Positions 1-11,983 of a stretch of DNA of 64,000 nt are shown here, piece after piece. The position numbers and the translations under genes are program-made. The DNA is from Macrocystis pyrifera. Its lineage: Eukaryota > Sar > Phaeophyceae > Laminariales > Laminariaceae. The stretch lies in assembly GCA_031763025.1 (NCBI GenBank), contig JASSKH010000010.1:14525427-14589426 (forward strand), written 5' to 3'. Position 1 is the stretch's first letter. Every line of letters begins with the position of its first letter. Below the pieces are notes generated by a model. That model ran no database searches, had not been told where the DNA came from, and saw only the letters and a list, made by a program, of their open reading frames with translations.

Positions 1-130
1 TAAAAAGCCGTCTGGCAAAAATTTCGGCCGGCCAAGGGCTATGTAGCGCATGGCGGCGTTGCACGCGGGCTCAGCCTGTTGTTCCCGAGCCCAGTCGGCG
101 TGCGAATAGCGCGCTGCAGAACCACCGAAC
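1..130 (-). pseudogene. Possible retroelement polyprotein fragment at window edge
   Basis: Read on the minus strand, these bases give a short stretch (DWAREQQAEP followed by RYIALGRP and LPDGFL) that resembles the spacer between RNase H and integrase in Ty3/gypsy-type polyproteins. It runs off the left edge of the window, so the family and state cannot be judged. It is separate from the large LTR element at 2.9-12.5 kb. The resemblance is from memory of such spacers and is weak. Confidence 0.25.
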
Positions 131-513
131 TGAAAGTCGGCAGCTGTGCCGAGGGCGTCCAAGTCGGTCGAGGTGACGGGAGGTGCGTCAGTTGGCGGCG
201 GAAGTCGTAAAAGAGGAGTTCCCACGGGCTCGGTGCGGTCGCGGCCGGACGGGATGGGTACCGTCGGGACGGACGAGGCGGCTGGAGTCGGGGCCGATAC
301 GACGGGTGCGGGCGGTCGCGGCCGTGGGGCTCGCAGCGGGGTGATAGCACGCCGGGCTGATGGTCTAGGGGCCCCGCCGGGCCCGAAGCCGTAATCAACA
401 GCAGGCGGCACGGTGCCAGCGGCGGCGGCTGTTCGTCGGCGCGTCCGAGATGAGATGCGGCCTGAAGACGGCAAAACGTTCGGAGGCGCCGGGTTGCCAG
501 GCGGCGATGGGGT

Positions 514-1005
514 AGACGCGGCCGGATCAGTGATCACGGCGGAATTTTTTCCCTGTAAAGTGCTCGTCGGGGGAGGAGCACGCTGGGCGACAATCGTCGC
601 TGCAGCGGGGGCTTCTGCAGAACCCTGACATGAAAGGGAAGACGCGGCCGGAGCAGTGCTCACGACGGAATCTTCGACCTGTGAAGTATTCGTCGGGGGA
701 GGAGCGCGCTGGGCGACAATCATCGCTGCAGTGGGGACTTCTGCAGAGCCCTGGTCTGAGAGGGAAGACGCGGCCGGAGCAGTGCTCACGACGGAATCTT
801 CGACCTGTAAAGTGCTCGTCGGGGGAAGAGCGCGCTGGGCGACAATCGTCGCTGCAGCGGGGACTTCTGCAGAGCCCTGGCCTGAGAGGGAAGACGCGGC
901 CGTGGCAGTACTCACGAAGGAATCTTCGACCTGTAGGGTGCTCGTCGGGAGAGGAGCACGCTGGGTGACAATCGTCGCTGCTGCGAGGGCTTCTGCAGAG
1001 CCCTA
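514..1005. repeat. 126-bp tandem repeat, about four units
   Basis: Four consecutive units of about 126 bp start near 514, 640, 766 and 892. Each contains a segment like gctgggcgacaatcgtcgct and ends near cttctgcagagccctg. Because 126 is divisible by three, the repeat is a 42-codon unit, and it is open on both strands: one plus frame reads EDAAGAVL...ARWATIVAAA, and a minus frame reads CRSPRCSDD...SSPDEHFTGRRF. The first unit is the most diverged. Neither frame is recognised. It could be part of the retroelement fragment at the window edge or a coding minisatellite. Confidence 0.8.
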
Positions 1006-1035
1006 GTCGCCCCCGGAGGGTACGACAAAAACCGA

Positions 1036-2170
1036 AGCGAAAGCGGCGTTGGCGGGGGGTGAAAAATCCCCCAAGCCAGGACGGCGGTCGACGGTGGCGA
1101 CGGAAGCAGGTACAGCCTACCCCCCCCGCCCAGTGTCGGGACTGGTCTGGGCACTCGGCCGCCAAATTGCGGCCCAGGACGCGCTTTCAGAGTTGTGGAC
1201 TGGGTTTACGTGGTTCTTGCCGTCTTCCGTGTTATATTTCTTTTCGTTCCCGTACTCACTTTTCGCTTTTCAGTGCATCTTCCTCGCCTCCCCCCCCGTG
1301 CGGGCGGCATGGCGATGGCTTTCATCGACGATTTCTTCCTGCCCCTTAAGGCTAGGTCTTCCCTTTATTTTTTGTACGTACTTTGTCGGCTTCGTTGCCT
1401 CGCCGTTCAGAGGTGTGGGAGTGTGGTTTTGACGAGACGCATCTTCGACTCATGTTCTAGTTCGTGGAATCGGGGTTTCCACGAATTTCCCATAATTCTG
1501 CATATACGGCTCATCAGAGTGGGCTAGTGTTATGATACTGCTTTGTATGAGGTTGAAAGCCCGGTAAGTATCTGGGTTCAGTCACTGGGAACGTATTTGT
1601 AGTACTTGGAAGGCGTATCTTAGATAGAAAACCAGGGGTTTTCCAGAGGCACACAAGCTTGGTCTCAGTCTCCGCGTGCACGAAAGGAATAAAACTGCTC
1701 TTCTTTATAAAGCAAGCAGCACACGTGAGCACCAACGATTACCGACTTAAAAAGCAGACCTGTCCAGGGATACAAAGTGTCCCGCAAGTTTGATCTTAAC
1801 ATTGTTGCTATGAATCGTGAATGCCGACACTACCTCGAATCAACACGTCAAGTATCACGTGTCGAGATACGCCTGATCAGGCCCCTACATTATCTACCCG
1901 GAAACAACTTCCACCTCCGGTATCCAAGCAGGGTTGTGAAAAAAACAAATAAACAATGTAAGGTCGATGCCATGGGAATCAATGTTCCTTGTGTGCGCGC
2001 GCTTACTGCTGCAGGTGCGAGACACAACTACAACAGCAGCTGCGCAATGAATGTTGCATGCATGATGGAGCCATTGTCATTTTTAAGTCGCCAGATTCGC
2101 ACAAGTATGTACCTCCTTCGCAATTCCGTTTGATGTGTCCCTTTCAACTTCTTTCCGCGAGCGCAGCGCG
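1036..2170. other. No recognisable gene
   Basis: Short open frames exist on both strands but none has a recognisable domain, and no splice-consistent model emerged. Base composition moves from GC-rich (before about 1.4 kb) to more AT-rich. Confidence 0.4.
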
Positions 2171-2177
2171 CGGCGTT

Positions 2178-2425
2178 GGCCGCCCGCGAAGCGGAGTCCT
2201 TGCACATATTTCAAAATGCAAATTAACAAAAAAAAGACCGGTAACAAACAAGTTGGTTGTATCTTCTCTGGCCGCCCGCGAAGCAGAGTATTCTCGGAAG
2301 GATGAGAGAATGTGAGTTTTGTGCGTACGTAAGAAGTCAAGCCCTTGAAATATTTCAAATTCAAATTAAAAAAAAAATAGACCGGCCAGTCCAGCACAAC
2401 ACGTTGGTTGTATCTGCTCTGTTTT
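2178..2425. repeat. Direct repeat pair, about 95-130 bp
   Basis: Two adjacent copies share ggccgcccgcgaagc, then an AT-rich segment resembling atatttcaaattcaaatt, an A-rich run, a gaccgg motif, and end in gttggttgtatctgctctg (second copy). The second copy is longer. No coding capacity is seen. Confidence 0.6.
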
Positions 2426-2810
2426 GCGAGGAGATAACCCGGAACAAGCTGTCTCGTCGAGGTTTTACAACAGAATCAGCACTTAGACGAGGACTGCTGA
2501 CCTTCTATTGCTGTTGGGGTCAGCTTGGCCCTTGCTACAGCAGAAGACTTCCCCACCAGGCTTGCTGGCTCGAAGCTCTGAAGCCTCTCTCTCTTTACCG
2601 CTCTGGTTGCCTGCGGTGCCCGCCGATGGAGAGCTGTGCATGTGCTTCTGGCTGCTGCTTGCTTGGCTAGGGGTGTTTTCCGCCTGGCTTGCTCTGCGGT
2701 GCTGGCGAGTGGAAGCTGGGACGGGAACGGACGTGATCTTGCCGGCACAAACGAAATGCACTACGAGCACTGTAGAAACCCTATGGTTTGTTTGGGGTAC
2801 GTGCAGTTTT

Positions 2811-2885
2811 AAAAGTACCTCTTTGAGGTACTTTTAATCCACGTACCCCATGGGGTACTTTTAATCCACGTACCCCATGGGGTAC
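2811..2885. repeat. Three palindromes abutting the 5' LTR
   Basis: A perfect hairpin lies at 2811-2835 (arms aaaagtacctc and gaggtactttt, 3-nt loop). Two copies of the 16-bp perfect palindrome gtaccccatggggtac follow at 2843-2858 and 2870-2885, 27 bp apart and separated by ttttaatccac. The group ends about 17 bp before the LTR start, so it could be a target-site hairpin cluster or a separate micro-element. Confidence 0.8.
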
Positions 2886-2902
2886 TTATACCAAGTCCCT
2901 TG

Positions 2903-3166
2903 TTGGGAGATCTGATGTTCTTGAACCATATAGGAGATCTTGCGTGAGAGGCTTGTAATAGGAGCAGGATTACAAAGAAAAGGAGATATGCCGGAACTAC
3001 CTGTATCACGGTCTAGGTGAGAGGTGTGTGCGCATCCCAGGGACTCAATCAGACTTCAGAAGCAAGGTAATAAAAGATAAAGCAAAATATCCTTGAGTAG
3101 TACCGAACCGCAGTATCACAGCGAACCTGGTTGAAATCTCTCATATTTGGAGGGATAAGGAACAGA
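2903..3166 (+). repeat. 5' LTR of the Ty3/gypsy element
   Basis: This begins tgttggg and ends near aaggaaca, giving TG...CA termini. It shares several blocks with the 3' copy: catataggagat, gcgtgagaggcttgtaatag, gtgtgcgcatcccagggact, and the final block tatcacagcgaacctggttg. At about 264 bp it is shorter than the 3' copy (about 555 bp). Confidence 0.8.
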
Positions 3167-3167
3167 C

Positions 3168-5908
3168 TGGCGTCTTCGGCTTCTGTGCTACTCTCACGTT
3201 CTCGGATACCCTACGATGTCGACCTCAAAGTCTGGTGCGTCCGGTAAAGATGGGAAGGGGGACTTGGTCAGCGCTCGTTCCCCGCCTCACACTCGTTCGC
3301 GCGCGCGCCGCGTGGAGGTGGCGTCGGGTCCCTCCTCCGCTTCGGCTCGGCCGTTCTTTTCGAGGGCGCTCTCTCACGTAGATAGGGTCCATTCGAGTAA
3401 GGACCGTAACAGTTTCTCCCGTAGTGGCCGTTCTGCCGGCAGCGTCTCCCGCGTGCGACCTATCGAGGTGAAGTCGCCTCACGACATTCCTTTCCCCCCT
3501 CCCCTTGCGTCTTGCTCCCGCTGGACCACACGTCCCGCGTCGCTCCTATCTAGCAGCTGTCCAAGGCAAAGGGTTGCCTAGCGTTGATCCCTCGGCAAGC
3601 GAAGGCCTCGGGCAAGGGTACCGCCGATGGCTCCGCGTCGTGGGTACTTCGTACTCCCGAGGGGGCCGCAAAAGAGGGTGCGTTCGCGTGAGGCCTCTCA
3701 CGAGGTGGAGGCTTTGATCTCCTCCCCTCAGTCGCTGCTGGCCGGTCTGTCTTTCGAGGACCAGTGTAGGGTAGTGGGGGTGGCTCCGCTGAGTTCGGGT
3801 CGATGTGTAGAAACTGCAGCAGGCCCGGATGGCGCGATTGTCTCTCTGGGACGGCCGGACCCACGCGGGATCTCGGTTCCCGTCGGTAGCGGATTCGGTC
3901 GCGCGAACAGGGGTGCGTCTAGCTTCCCTCCCACTTCGGACGAGAGGAGTACGCGCGTGCTCTTCAAGCTGAGGAAAACGCCATGGCCGAGCAGATAGAT
4001 GCAGCTTTGGCGCGGGACGAGCGACTGGCGCGCGATTTGTCTGTGTCAGCTTCCCCCCCTGTGTCTCTTGCAGGGTCTGTTGTCTCTGCTGTGATTCAAC
4101 AAGTCCTCCCGGTTCCCCCGGTCCCGTGCCCGCGTCGCGTCTCTCGTTCGCGTCACACAACCGATATGCTGCTCTCGTGCAGGATGCCAACCGTCGGGGC
4201 TCTTAAGAAACCGGATATCTGCCTGACCGAGGAAGATGCATTGTTAGAGGCTCGAACGGATTTGGAGCATGCGGTTGCGGACGGCCGCGCGCGGGAGGCG
4301 GAGGCGGCAAAAAAGGCGGCCGACCGCGCGATGGAACGGAAGCGACATCGAGAGTCGTTTGCAGATCAAGCCGCGTCCGTTCGGAGGTAGCAGCTACAGG
4401 CCGATCGCGCGACGAAAGCCGAAAACCAACGACAGGCTGCCCGAGGCGCGGCCGACCAGGAGGGCTGTTCGCGGGACGAGGCAGGACTCGCTGCAAGGAT
4501 GGCCGCAGTGTTCCTCCGGATAGCCTCTTCCGTGGAACTCAGGCTCTGTCGGTGCCGAGCGAGGCCGGCCTCATCCCGCGAACATGCCTCCTGGTCGGCC
4601 GCGTCTCGGGCAGCCTTTCGTTGGTTTTCGGCCTTTGTCGCCCGATCGGCCAGGAGCTGTTGCCGCCGCACGGACGCGGCTTGATCTGCAAACGACTCTC
4701 GACGTCGCTTCCGTTCCATCGCGCGGTCGGCCGCCTTTTTTGCCGCCTCCGCCTGCCGCGCGCGGCCGTCCGCAACCGCATGCTCCAAATCCGTTTGAGC
4801 CGCTATCAATGCATCTTCCTCGGTCAGGCAGGTGTCCGGTTTCCTACGAGGGCCCTGACGGTTTGCATCCTGCACGAGAGCAGCATACCGGTTGTGCGAT
4901 GCGAACGAGAGACGCGACGCGGGCACGGGACCGGGGGAACCGGGAGGACTTACTGATTCGCAACAAGAGACAGCAGACCCTGCAAGAGACACAGGGGGTG
5001 AAGCTGACACAGACAAATCGCGCGCTAGTCTCTCATCCTGCGCCAAAGCTTCATCTAACTGCTCGGCCATGGCGTTTTCCTCAGCTTGAAGAGCACGCGC
5101 GTACTCCTCTCGTCCGAAGTGGGAGGGAAGCTAGACTCACCCCTGTTCGCGCGACCGAATCCGCTACCGACGGGGACCGAGATCTCGCGTGGGTCCGGCC
5201 GTCCCAGAGAGACAATCGCGCCATCCGGGCCTGCTGCAGTTTCTACACAACGACCCGAACTCAGCGGAGCCACCCCCACTACCCTACACTGGTCCTCGAA
5301 CGACAGACCAGCCAGCAGCGACTGAGCGGAGGAGGTCAAAGCCTCCACCTCGTGAGAGGCCTCACGCGAACGCACCCTCTTTTGCGGCCCCCTCGGGAGT
5401 ACGCAGTACCCACGACGCGGAGCCATCGGCGGTACCCTTGCCGGGGCCTTTGCTGGTCGAGGGATCAACGCTAGGCACGCCTTTCCCTTGGGCAGCTGCT
5501 AGATAGGAGCGACGCGGGACGTGTGGTCCAGCGGGAGCAAGACGCAAGGGAGGGGGGGACGGAATGTCGTGAGGCGACTTCACCTCGATAAATCGCACGC
5601 GGGAGACGCTGCCGGCAGAACGGCCACTACGGGAGAAACTGTTACGGTCCTTACTCGAATGGTCCTTACTCGAATGGACCCTATTAATATCTACGTGATA
5701 GAGCGCCCTCGAAAAGAACGGCCGAGCCGAAGCGGAGGAGGGGCCCGACGCCACCTCCACGCGGCGCGTGCGCGAACGAGTGTGAGGCGGGGAACGAGCG
5801 CTGACCAAGTCCCCCTTCCCATCTTTACCGGACGCACCAGACTTTGAGGTCGACATCGCAGGGTATCCGAGAACGTGAGAGTAGCACAGAAGCCGAAGAC
5901 GCCAGACT
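3168..5908. repeat. Large inverted repeat (gag-like region of the LTR element)
   Basis: The plus-strand reading from about 3215 (protein start STSKSGASGKDGKGDLVS) is repeated almost exactly on the minus strand from about 5856. Arms are roughly 1.35 kb (3168 to about 4530 and about 4540 to 5908) with almost no spacer; the symmetry centre is near 4536. The outer edge of the left arm coincides with the end of the 5' LTR. Each arm encodes a gag-like protein with an Arg/Ser-rich N-terminus and a long Ala/Glu/Lys/Arg coiled coil (LEHAVADGRAREAEAAKKAA). Arms look about 95 percent alike by eye. Confidence 0.9.
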
Positions 5909-6239
5909 GATGAGTTAAAACCTAAACGAACGTTCCGCGGTACTGTTAATGCATCTTACGGTAAGTCAGTTGTTTTGAATGCTACAACGCATTCGTGGCA
6001 GGTTAGGGATTCTAGTATGAGTACAGAGGGTAACTATTTCGACCACACCGGAAGCGATAGCATTTATGCATTAAATCCGTCTGATGGGAGAGGTTCTGAC
6101 GTACCTGTTCCGTTGTTTCCCCCGGTTCGCGTGTCACTGCAACGTGGAGAACGTGCCGATTATTCATCGGAATTTTCAAGACCTGTAGGCGGGCGGAGAC
6201 GTGAAATTGGATCGGAATCGACATACGGCTGGAGTGCAG

Positions 6240-6360
6240 CTATTCGCGGTTGCTAAAGCTTTAAGGACTCAAGCAAGTAAAGCACTTTTGGATACCGGGA
6301 GCCCAGCGTCCTTCATTCAAGAAAAGGTATGGAAAAGAATGCTTGCTTGTAGTGCCGCTT
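6240..6360 (+). pseudogene. Retroelement aspartic protease region
   Basis: This carries the retropepsin active-site signature ALLDTGSPASFI in the position expected between gag and reverse transcriptase. It is part of the LTR fossil at 2903-12541. Confidence 0.75.
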
Positions 6361-7299
6361 CGGAGGATGGTTTATCATCCACGGGTCAGAAAAAATGAGG
6401 TGGTTCTCACGGCGTTCCGTTAATTACCTCAGACCACGTACGTTTAAACATACCTGGTACACTTTCGTGATAGTACGCGAGTAGGTGGTGGGCTAGAAAA
6501 TGGCCCGACCGTGTGTTTGGTTGTATATGCACATGTTGTACCGGATACAGCAATGTCAACGGCGGTTTTACTCGGCCGGGATAGTTGGTCACAATTTCCT
6601 GTTCGAAAACACCGAGATGTGAGCGAAACCGAAACAGTAGTTATTTTTGTTGAATCAGACGAAATTTCAACAACTGGTAATCAACGTTTTACCCAGGGGG
6701 TAAATAATGCAGTTGGCACGATCGAAAGCAAGGGTAGCGGCCGAGTAGTTGTACGTGTTGTCAGTCATAAGTTACTGTCTACCAAATGCTATGTCTTGGA
6801 TACGCGTATGTCTTACCAATGCGGATCGTAGCTCTGCCAGCGAAGGTGCATATTGTATTTGATTTGGATCGGAATGGTTTCCCCAGGAAGCGATAGTAGA
6901 GGCAGACACCTCCGAAATTCCCATGAAGCGTTTGTACACAGATAGTTTTCGGGTGCAAAAGGGTATGAAATTAGGAGTAGGAGGTAGCAGGTTAATGCCT
7001 TGCAACTTGAACAACGCAGAAACGATTCCGTTCGAAACGCCAAGCAATAATACGGTAGAAAAAGGAGACAGTCCAGTATTATCGACAGATGATGATTCAC
7101 CAACAGCAGTGTTATCAAGTTTACCCTTTACAACGACAAACGTTTATTCGGCTATGGAAAAAGGTTCCCGCACACCTGCGAACGATACATTTTGATTTCG
7201 AAGAGAGTCTTTGGACCGCAAGCGACATTGACTTGACAGTCTTGGAAATTTACTCTGCAAGTATACACACCGTTTTTCAAGGCATATTAATAGTCCTGA

Positions 7300-8010
7300 T
7301 TTGGGTCATGTCACTACCGTTGATCCTTTCTGCATTATTGTGAAGAAATATGCGCAGCCGGTGAAGCAGCGACCATACCGTCATTCCCCAGTATTAGCGG
7401 CAAAAGTTCAAACAGAAATCGACAAACTGGTTTTAGCTGGAATTTTGCGCAGGTCATATTCAAACTGGTCGAGCCCCTTGGTAGTGATAGCTAAAGCAGA
7501 AGGTCGCATTTGGTTGACCTGCAACTATAAGAGACTGAACGCACAGTCAATTATGCCGGTTATGCCAATCCCGACTGTAGATGATTTGTTGTCTGACTTG
7601 GAAGGAGCGATGGTTTTTAGTACGATGGATTTGGTTAGTGGTTTTTTTCAGTGCTCTATATATGATGACTCTATTCTACTGACAGCGGTTTGTACCCAAG
7701 CTGGTAATTATGAGCGGACGGTAATGCCGATGGGTTTAGCTTCTAGCCCGGGATGGTTTCAGTCTATAATGTCACAGGTTTATGATGGGTTGCAGCGTGT
7801 AAAACTTTTTATCGATGATATTGTATGCTTTTCGACGAATGGAGCAGAACATGCATGTGACCTGGAGAAGTTTTTCGATAGGCTTACAAAATTGGGTTTG
7901 AAACTATTGATAGCACCCAAGAAAGCGCATTTGGGTGTACAAGCCATCAAGTTTTGGGGTCACCGAGTGACAGCGAAGGGAGTAGACCCGGATCCTGAAA
8001 GGTAGAGGCT
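7300..8010 (+). pseudogene. Retroelement reverse transcriptase region
   Basis: Typical Ty3/gypsy RT blocks appear in order: RPYRHSPV, GILRRSYSNWSSPLVV, NYKRLNAQ, a finger-palm block ending in STMDLVSGFFQ, MPMGLASSPGWFQ and the catalytic FIDDIVCFS. The catalytic aspartates are visible. It is part of the decayed LTR element. Confidence 0.9.
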
Positions 8011-8640
8011 ATGACCAAGTTGCCAATGCCTGCAAACGTTAGCCAGTTACGATCGGTGTTAGGTGCACTTTCATTTTTCCGGAAATTTTTGCCACACATG
8101 GCGACTACTACACGACCTCTAAATAACCTCTTGAAAAAGGGCGAAAAATACGTGTTTACCGCTGAACATGTCGAGATCGTGCAGCAGTTGATAAAACGAC
8201 TGTCCAGCCCAGACTTTTTTGCTTTCCCGGATTTTAAAGCTGCCATTTCTGGAGAAAGGCCTTTCCAATTAATCACAGACGCATCTGTAGATGGGTTAGG
8301 TGCAGTAATTGAACAGCAACAACCGGCTTTGTCCACCAGACCTTTGCGCTTTCTGAGCAGATCAATATTACCAAACGAGCGTAACTGGAGTGCCACTGAA
8401 TTAGAATGTGCTGCTATCGTGTGGGCGGTCGAGAATAACAAACAGACTGTTGTTCTACGGGATACCTTTTGTGGTAGTTAGTGACCATCAACCGTTAAAA
8501 AATTTAGAGAGCTTGTCGACGAAGGCCAACCGAGTACAGCGTTGGTTTGATTTTTTGAGTGCGTATACGTATGCCTTAGAACATAGACCTGGGAAATTAA
8601 ATGGTAACGCCGACTTCATGTCGAGATTACCGTTGCCGGC
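8011..8640 (+). pseudogene. Retroelement thumb/connection and RNase H region
   Basis: The segment starts with the RT-connection motif SFFRKFLPHMA. It continues with RNase H-like blocks LITDASVDGLGAVIEQ, NWSATELECAAIVWAV, SDHQPLKNL and HRPGKLNGNADFMSRLP. These are the usual blocks of the Ty3/gypsy RNase H. It is part of the decayed LTR element. Confidence 0.85.
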
Positions 8641-9559
8641 CACTGAAGCTGACCAACACCCTGGTGTTCGATTATCCGACCCAGCAGACATCGACGTATA
8701 TCTGATAGGTGCGAGCGGAGTGCGATCTGCACAGTTGTCGGAACCATCAATTTCAAGCTTCGAACAGCCGAACGAGTTGGACCCCGGGTTTGTATTTGAG
8801 GAGGGGGAGAGAGAACTGAAAACTGCCCTACTCACCACAAGCGAGGAAGCTACGAGAGCTTGGAAGGTGGTTCAAAACGAACGCGCAAAAAGAACAACGA
8901 TCGGAATAGAAAAGCGACGTACATTCGTAGTACCGGACGAGACACCTCTTGTGAAACCAACGTCCTAAGTAGTGAGTGGTCAGTGGGAACCAGGGTTGGT
9001 TTTACATGCTTGTCCCATGACAGAAGAAGGTCAGGAACTTTTGAGCTTGAATAGGAAAACACTGGTTGCGGTTATTAACCCTGAAGAGGAAGATGATGGT
9101 GTTGCTGGCCTCGCTGGCAGCCAAAATCAAAATAATAACGAAGCACTTCCAGAGGAAGAATTGAATAGCGAAGAAGCCAGACAATTTGGGGAGAAATTGT
9201 GTGAAATAACTGCTTCCGATTGGTCAATAGCACAACTCAAGGATGACACAGCAAGAATCGCTATAGAGTTCATACTTGCTGGTGTTGCAGTCGGAGATAT
9301 TACAGACGAAGTAATACCTGACACGGTTGACAAGGAAGTAAAACGGTTAATATCGCAAGGTGAACTAATGGAACTCTCCCCGATTCCCGAAAATTGTTGG
9401 TAAAACGTCTTTCCTCGGAACCTGCTATCCACAATGACAGGAACCCAGGACGGTTTGAGCGATTATTGGGAGAGGAGCCGGTGAGAACCTACGTGCCGCT
9501 ATTGTTAAGGCCATGGGTGATGGATTGCACTCTCAAGGAATCTGTTCACTTGGGTGAGG

Positions 9560-10115
9560 ATCTCCCTCTGACATTGTTACAGCGATATTATTGGTGGATA
9601 GGAATGGAGGATAGTGTAAAACGGTGGATTAGAAGATGTTACACTTGTCAACCAAGAAAAAGTGCGCGAAGTACCGTCCGATGGCCATTAGTTTCCTTGC
9701 CGCTACCTAGCCGTCCGGGACAAATGGTATCATTCGATTTATTGGGACCTTTGCCGGAGACGAAAAATGGCAATGTGTATGTCTTTTTAGTAGTTGATTT
9801 ATTTAGTAGACATGCTGAGGGGTATATATGCTATGACGAAAGACGAGAAGACAGCACGAGGCTGTGCGTCAAAACTAGTAGATGATTATATACCGAGATG
9901 GGGATGTCCGCATACGTTCTTATCAGATCGAGGTACCGAGTTCATATCTCAAGTAAGTAGAGCTGGATATCAAACGTTGGGAGCTGTAAAGAAATTTACA
10001 AGTTCCTGTCATCTGATTACAAATGGAATGGTTGAGCGATTAAACCACACCCTTTGTCAGATTTTGTCATACTTGATTGCGGATGACGAGCAAAACTGTG
10101 GGACGAAATGTTGAT
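9560..10115 (+). pseudogene. Retroelement integrase region
   Basis: A zinc-binding N-terminus is visible (YYWWIGMEDSVKRWIRRCYTC). The core follows with SFDLLGPLP, VFLVVDLFSRHAEG, FLSDRGTEFIS and NGMVERLNHTLCQ, matching the first Asp, second Asp and Glu neighbourhoods of the DDE core. It is part of the decayed LTR element. Confidence 0.85.
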
Positions 10116-10799
10116 ACATGCAGTAGCCGCGCATAAATATTAACGTTAGTAGAGGTACGGGTTTGGCTCCTAACGAAGTACACATCGGAAGATACCCAAG
10201 GTTACCTATGACGAAATTGGAAGGACGAGATGTTCAAGGTCATCAAGGGGTTGAAACAGGACCAATTGGATTACCTCGAACTTATGCGAGATAGGCAAGT
10301 AAAGGCGTATGAACTAGTAAGAGAAGAGGATCGGTTAACCAGAGCCAGGCATGAATCGAACAACGAAAATCTTATTGAATTAATCAATCGACGTCCCAAG
10401 TACGAAGTTGGAGGATGGGTATGGATTTATGACGATAAGAGTACCATTTCTGGTGGAGGACAGCATGTTCTTTAAACAAGCGAAACCGATTCAAGGAGTA
10501 AGAAGTTTGCCCTATCTGCAAAATTAGCACAATGTTGGACAGGACCATATAAAATCCCATTTGTCGGACCAGGAACCACAAGTGATGGTCAAAAGGTTGG
10601 GCCAAACTTGTTGTTATTGGAAGTTCGTAAGGACGAACCGGGTCGAGAGATAAACGCGCGCAGATCAATGTATCGATGTAAAAAGTGTTATAATCCACAC
10701 GAGGGAGAGGACAAACCGAAATTTCTGCCATGGGCTATGAGTAGCTATGTCTTAATTAAGTATTCGGAACGCTCACCTCCATTTTCATCTTACCGCTGA

Positions 10800-11200
10800 G
10801 GATGTTAGTATGGAATTAGACCACTATCGTATACAGCCTACGCACATAACAAAACACCGAATTTCGAGGGGATTAGGTGGGAAGAATGCAGTTCAATACT
10901 TTACCAGTTGGGATGAGGTAACGGTAAAAACATGGGAACATGATACTGATTTGGAACAGTACGGAAGTATAGTATCGAGGTATTGGTCGGGAGACCCAGT
11001 ACAAGTAGGCGGAGAAAATGCAAAGTATAGGAGGTATAGAGTGCAACTTGCCAAGCGCACCCTTGCGTGTGCTAATGGGGAGAGATACGTTGCCACAGGA
11101 TACAGGGTCTGCTGTGATACCAGAGGTAGACCTGGAATATATGATCGGGACATCATCGGTTCGTACGTATATTTTAAAACATCCCGTACAGGTTGACAAC
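10800..11200 (+). pseudogene. Chromodomain-like tail of the retroelement
   Basis: A block HRISRGLGG...VQYFTSWDEVTVKTWEHDTDL...SRYW has the spacing of aromatic and acidic residues seen in the chromodomains that end chromoviral integrases. About 0.8 kb without recognisable coding lies between it and the 3' LTR. Confidence 0.55.
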
Positions 11201-11983
11201 TGGCCCGAGTAGTGATGGTGGCTGAAGATGCGGAAAGCAAGGAACTACCGCATACCATCAAGCTGCTGGACCTAGTAAAACGCTACAACGTCCATCTCTC
11301 CGAGGAAAAGATGACTACAGTTAGCGAGGAAGTAGGAACATGGTGTTGCATGGCATGTACATGTTACCAGTAAGAGTAGTAGTAAGAAGTTTTTGCATGC
11401 CATTTGAAGTGATAGTGGGTTTGTATGTTGGACAGTACAAGCAACGAGTCAACCAAAGGAAAGGACAACATTACGGATTTTTGGGCCAACCAGTGAAGGG
11501 AACTTGACACTCATGAGTCTTTACCCTGTGAAACAAGAAATTGTAATACACACTGATTGACCACATATCCGATGGAAGGGTGGAATGGTGGTAAGTACTC
11601 CAGGCTTGATGCAGCATTTACTGCTGTACTTGGTCAAAGATCGGATGGAGGATACACTCACATGCGGTCTATTAGGGGATGGGTGAATGCTGGGGGTGGA
11701 TAGTATTAACAGGTCTATGTCTGGATATTGAGGAATACACTTGGATTTAATGACTGGATCCAGAATAGGGTCTATTTTCAAGTAACAATTGCTCTACAGT
11801 AGTCAGTCGTACGTGTACCAGCAATCTCAGACTTTTCATAGTTATTTCATTGAACACTTAAGATCGAGAGGTGACAATGAACTTAGGGGGGCAAGTGTGG
11901 TGAGATTGGTCTTCTCCAGCTTTTAATGTGGACAGTTAAGCTTCATTTAAAGTTAGTATGAGACAAGGGTTTCAATGTAAGTT

